DNA of 23,418 nt from JBAYNS01 sp041678625. Lineage in GTDB: Bacteria > Patescibacteriota > Gracilibacteria > Peribacterales > Peribacteraceae. The notes under the pieces were generated by a model, which saw nothing but the letters and a program-made list of their open reading frames with translations, searched no databases and was not told the DNA's origin. The number at the start of each line of letters is the position of its first letter. Position 1 is the first letter of the stretch. Location of the stretch: NCBI GenBank assembly GCA_041678625.1, contig JBAYNS010000006.1, forward strand, positions 1 to 23,418, read 5' to 3'. Positions 22,366-23,418 of this stretch are shown piece by piece. The position numbers and the translations under genes are program-made.

Positions 22366-23058
22366 GTGCCATATCGTCTTATTACGACACAGTCGGAAGA
22401 GGAGTTTGTAACCCAAGCGACGCAAATTCTGCGTGGACGCATTGCTTCAGCAATCGCAAAAACCGGAATGTGTATTCTTGGCCTTTCTGGAGGTTCCACT
22501 CCCCAGACGATCTACGACGCATTGGGCGAAGAAAATATCGATTGGCAGAAGGTGTGGATCTTTTTAGTAGATGAACGTTATGTGGACCCCCAGAATCCAC
22601 AGAGCAATCAGCGGTTGATCCGCGAAACGCTGCTGGCTCATGCTCCGATTCCAGAAGAGCAAATGCTTTTCTTTGACACCACTTTGCCCATAGAGGAGTG
22701 CATGGCGCAATACACACAAGGATTTAAGGAAATGATTACGGAATATCTGCCGCACATCGTTGTACTCGGCATGGGTGAAGACGGACATATCGCATCGCTC
22801 TTTCCTCCTTTGCCAGAGGAGGCTCTGGGAGATCAGCGATACGTTGTCCACACGCAAACCGATCGCTTTGCCGTGCATGATCGCGTATCTCTAGCATTGA
22901 ATCCCCTGGCAGCAGCACAGGAGGTGCTAATGCTTTTGAAAGGAAAGGGGAAAAAGCGCATATGGGAAGAGATGCTTGCAAGTGACGAAGGTGAGCAGAG
23001 ATGGCCTGCAAAACGGGTGCTCGAGAACAGAGCTACGACTGTCATATCATTGTGGTAG
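22366..23058 (+). CDS. pgl: 6-phosphogluconolactonase
   Basis: Hydrolyses 6-phosphogluconolactone made by Zwf. The 230 residues (from GTG 22366) match the SOL/DevB-type family length. The motifs are LGLSGGSTPQTIYDAL (substrate phosphate loop), VWIFLVDERYVDPQNPQSN and VVLGMGEDGHIASLFPP, with the conserved DER and DGH residues. The reading frame is open back to an ATG at 22078, but that stretch runs antisense through the cysteine-rich gene and has no family similarity; no ATG lies closer. The GTG at 22366 gives a normal Pgl N terminus and follows a -10-like TATACT by 6 nt. The gene shares its direction with zwf and faces yraN, with repeat element C between. Confidence 0.94.
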   Translation: MPYRLITTQSEEEFVTQATQILRGRIASAIAKTGMCILGLSGGSTPQTIYDALGEENIDWQKVWIFLVDERYVDPQNPQSNQRLIRETLLAHAPIPEEQMLFFDTTLPIEECMAQYTQGFKEMITEYLPHIVVLGMGEDGHIASLFPPLPEEALGDQRYVVHTQTDRFAVHDRVSLALNPLAAAQEVLMLLKGKGKKRIWEEMLASDEGEQRWPAKRVLENRATTVISLW

Positions 23059-23065
23059 TAAGAAT

Positions 23066-23126
23066 GTTCCTAGTTGCTCGTTCTTAGTTGATAACGAGAA
23101 ACGAGCAACTAGGAACTAGGAACTAC
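23066..23126. repeat. Inverted array of 7-bp units forming a long hairpin (element C)
   Basis: The left half has GTTCCTA, GTTGCTC, GTTCTTA and GTTGATA; the right half has TAACGAG, AAACGAG, CAACTAG, GAACTAG and GAACTAC, all in a 7-bp period. Positions 23066-23082 and 23100-23116 are perfect 17-bp reverse complements with a 17-nt loop. It starts 8 bp after the pgl stop and includes the yraN TAG stop in its last unit (23123-23125). Confidence 0.9.
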
Positions 23127-23418
23127 TCACAATCCACCGCCATATCTTTTACGTGATGAATCACTTGTCCTTCTGCTACGCAAATCAAATCAAGTCGGAA
23201 ACTTCCTTCGTATTCATGTAACGCCACCCATGCGCGAGCTGCGCGCAGTAAATGCTCTTTTTTTGCACGAGTTATATTGAGTTCCGGTCGAAAATCTTTC
23301 GAAGTGCGTGCCCGGGTTTTTACTTCCGCAAAGACGACTGATCGCTCCTGCGGATCATACGCAACAATGTCTATCTCGTCTTTCTGTAGACGTACATTGC
23401 GCGCATAAATGCGATACC
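23123..23418 (-). CDS. yraN: YraN/UPF0102-family nuclease-like protein, C-terminal part (start outside window)
   Basis: The frame is open to the window end on the minus strand and ends at TAG 23123-23125; 97 residues are visible and the N terminus is missing. The sequence has the restriction-endonuclease-like core of UPF0102: a Glu-x-Asp (KDEIDIVAYD) and the motif VVFAEVKTRA, the D-(E/Q)-x-K type active site, followed by a helical part (ITRAKKEHLLRAARAWVALHE) and the closing strands FRLDLICVAEG. The family is widespread and probably acts in DNA processing, but its substrate is poorly defined. The last codon and stop lie within repeat element C. The gene converges on pgl. Confidence 0.9.
   Translation of the reverse strand, partial: YRIYARNVRLQKDEIDIVAYDPQERSVVFAEVKTRARTSKDFRPELNITRAKKEHLLRAARAWVALHEYEGSFRLDLICVAEGQVIHHVKDMAVDCE

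Overview
The window looks like a piece of chromosome from a small-genome, uncultured bacterium of the Candidate Phyla Radiation (Patescibacteria), most likely the Peribacteria/Peregrinibacteria branch. This is inferred from protein style: thrombospondin-type calcium repeats, an LPXTG-like tail, Myxococcus-type cysteine-rich repeats, a holin-like mini membrane protein and very tight gene packing. No rRNA gene is present to prove it. UGA acts as a normal stop (for example in recJ and zwf), so the recoded Gracilibacteria/Absconditabacteria code does not apply. No tRNA, rRNA, CRISPR array, insertion sequence or prophage was seen, and no gene-free stretch exceeds about 250 bp.

Layout. 1-1.2 kb: two envelope proteins in tandem, a truncated calcium-repeat protein and a signal-peptide protein ending in an LTHTG sortase-like tail. 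1.4-3.3 kb: recJ, then a small Xre-type regulator on the other strand. 3.4-4.9 kb: uppP and a DedA-family gene, probably a carrier-lipid recycling pair. 5.1-6.4 kb: an Hsp20 chaperone and galU. 6.4-8.3 kb: three unrecognised genes, two of them fired by divergent promoters whose -35 boxes overlap. 8.5-10.7 kb: uvrB and a 65-residue ORF. 10.9-16.6 kb: a plus-strand run of serS, a CPBP membrane protease, a receiver-like protein, a GT4 glycosyltransferase and a secreted amidase-SpoIID fusion. 16.6-17.9 kb: metK behind a SAM riboswitch. 18-18.8 kb: a hypothetical gene and a holin-like membrane protein. 18.9-23.1 kb: zwf and pgl, the first two steps of the oxidative pentose phosphate pathway, flanking an opposed gene for a membrane-anchored protein with more than 50 cysteines. 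23.1 kb to the end: a partial yraN.

Three signals go beyond gene content. (1) Three long hairpins built from degenerate 7-bp tandem units in inverted orientation (3025-3104, 4226-4293, 23066-23126) sit at gene 3' ends; two contain the stop codons of neighbouring genes. (2) None of the starts examined has a clear Shine-Dalgarno sequence, while many have a -10-like hexamer only 6-12 nt before the start codon, which suggests widespread leaderless transcripts. (3) The metK leader holds a SAM-I-clan aptamer whose P1 3' strand can pair with a duplicated copy of the P1 5' strand just before a start-proximal hairpin, a readable switching mechanism without a classical U-tract terminator.

Functionally the window is mostly housekeeping (repair: recJ, uvrB, yraN; translation: serS; methyl donor: metK; NADPH: zwf, pgl) mixed with envelope construction (uppP, dedA, galU, GT4, amidase-SpoIID) and surface display proteins. 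All promoter and RNA structure calls were made by eye.
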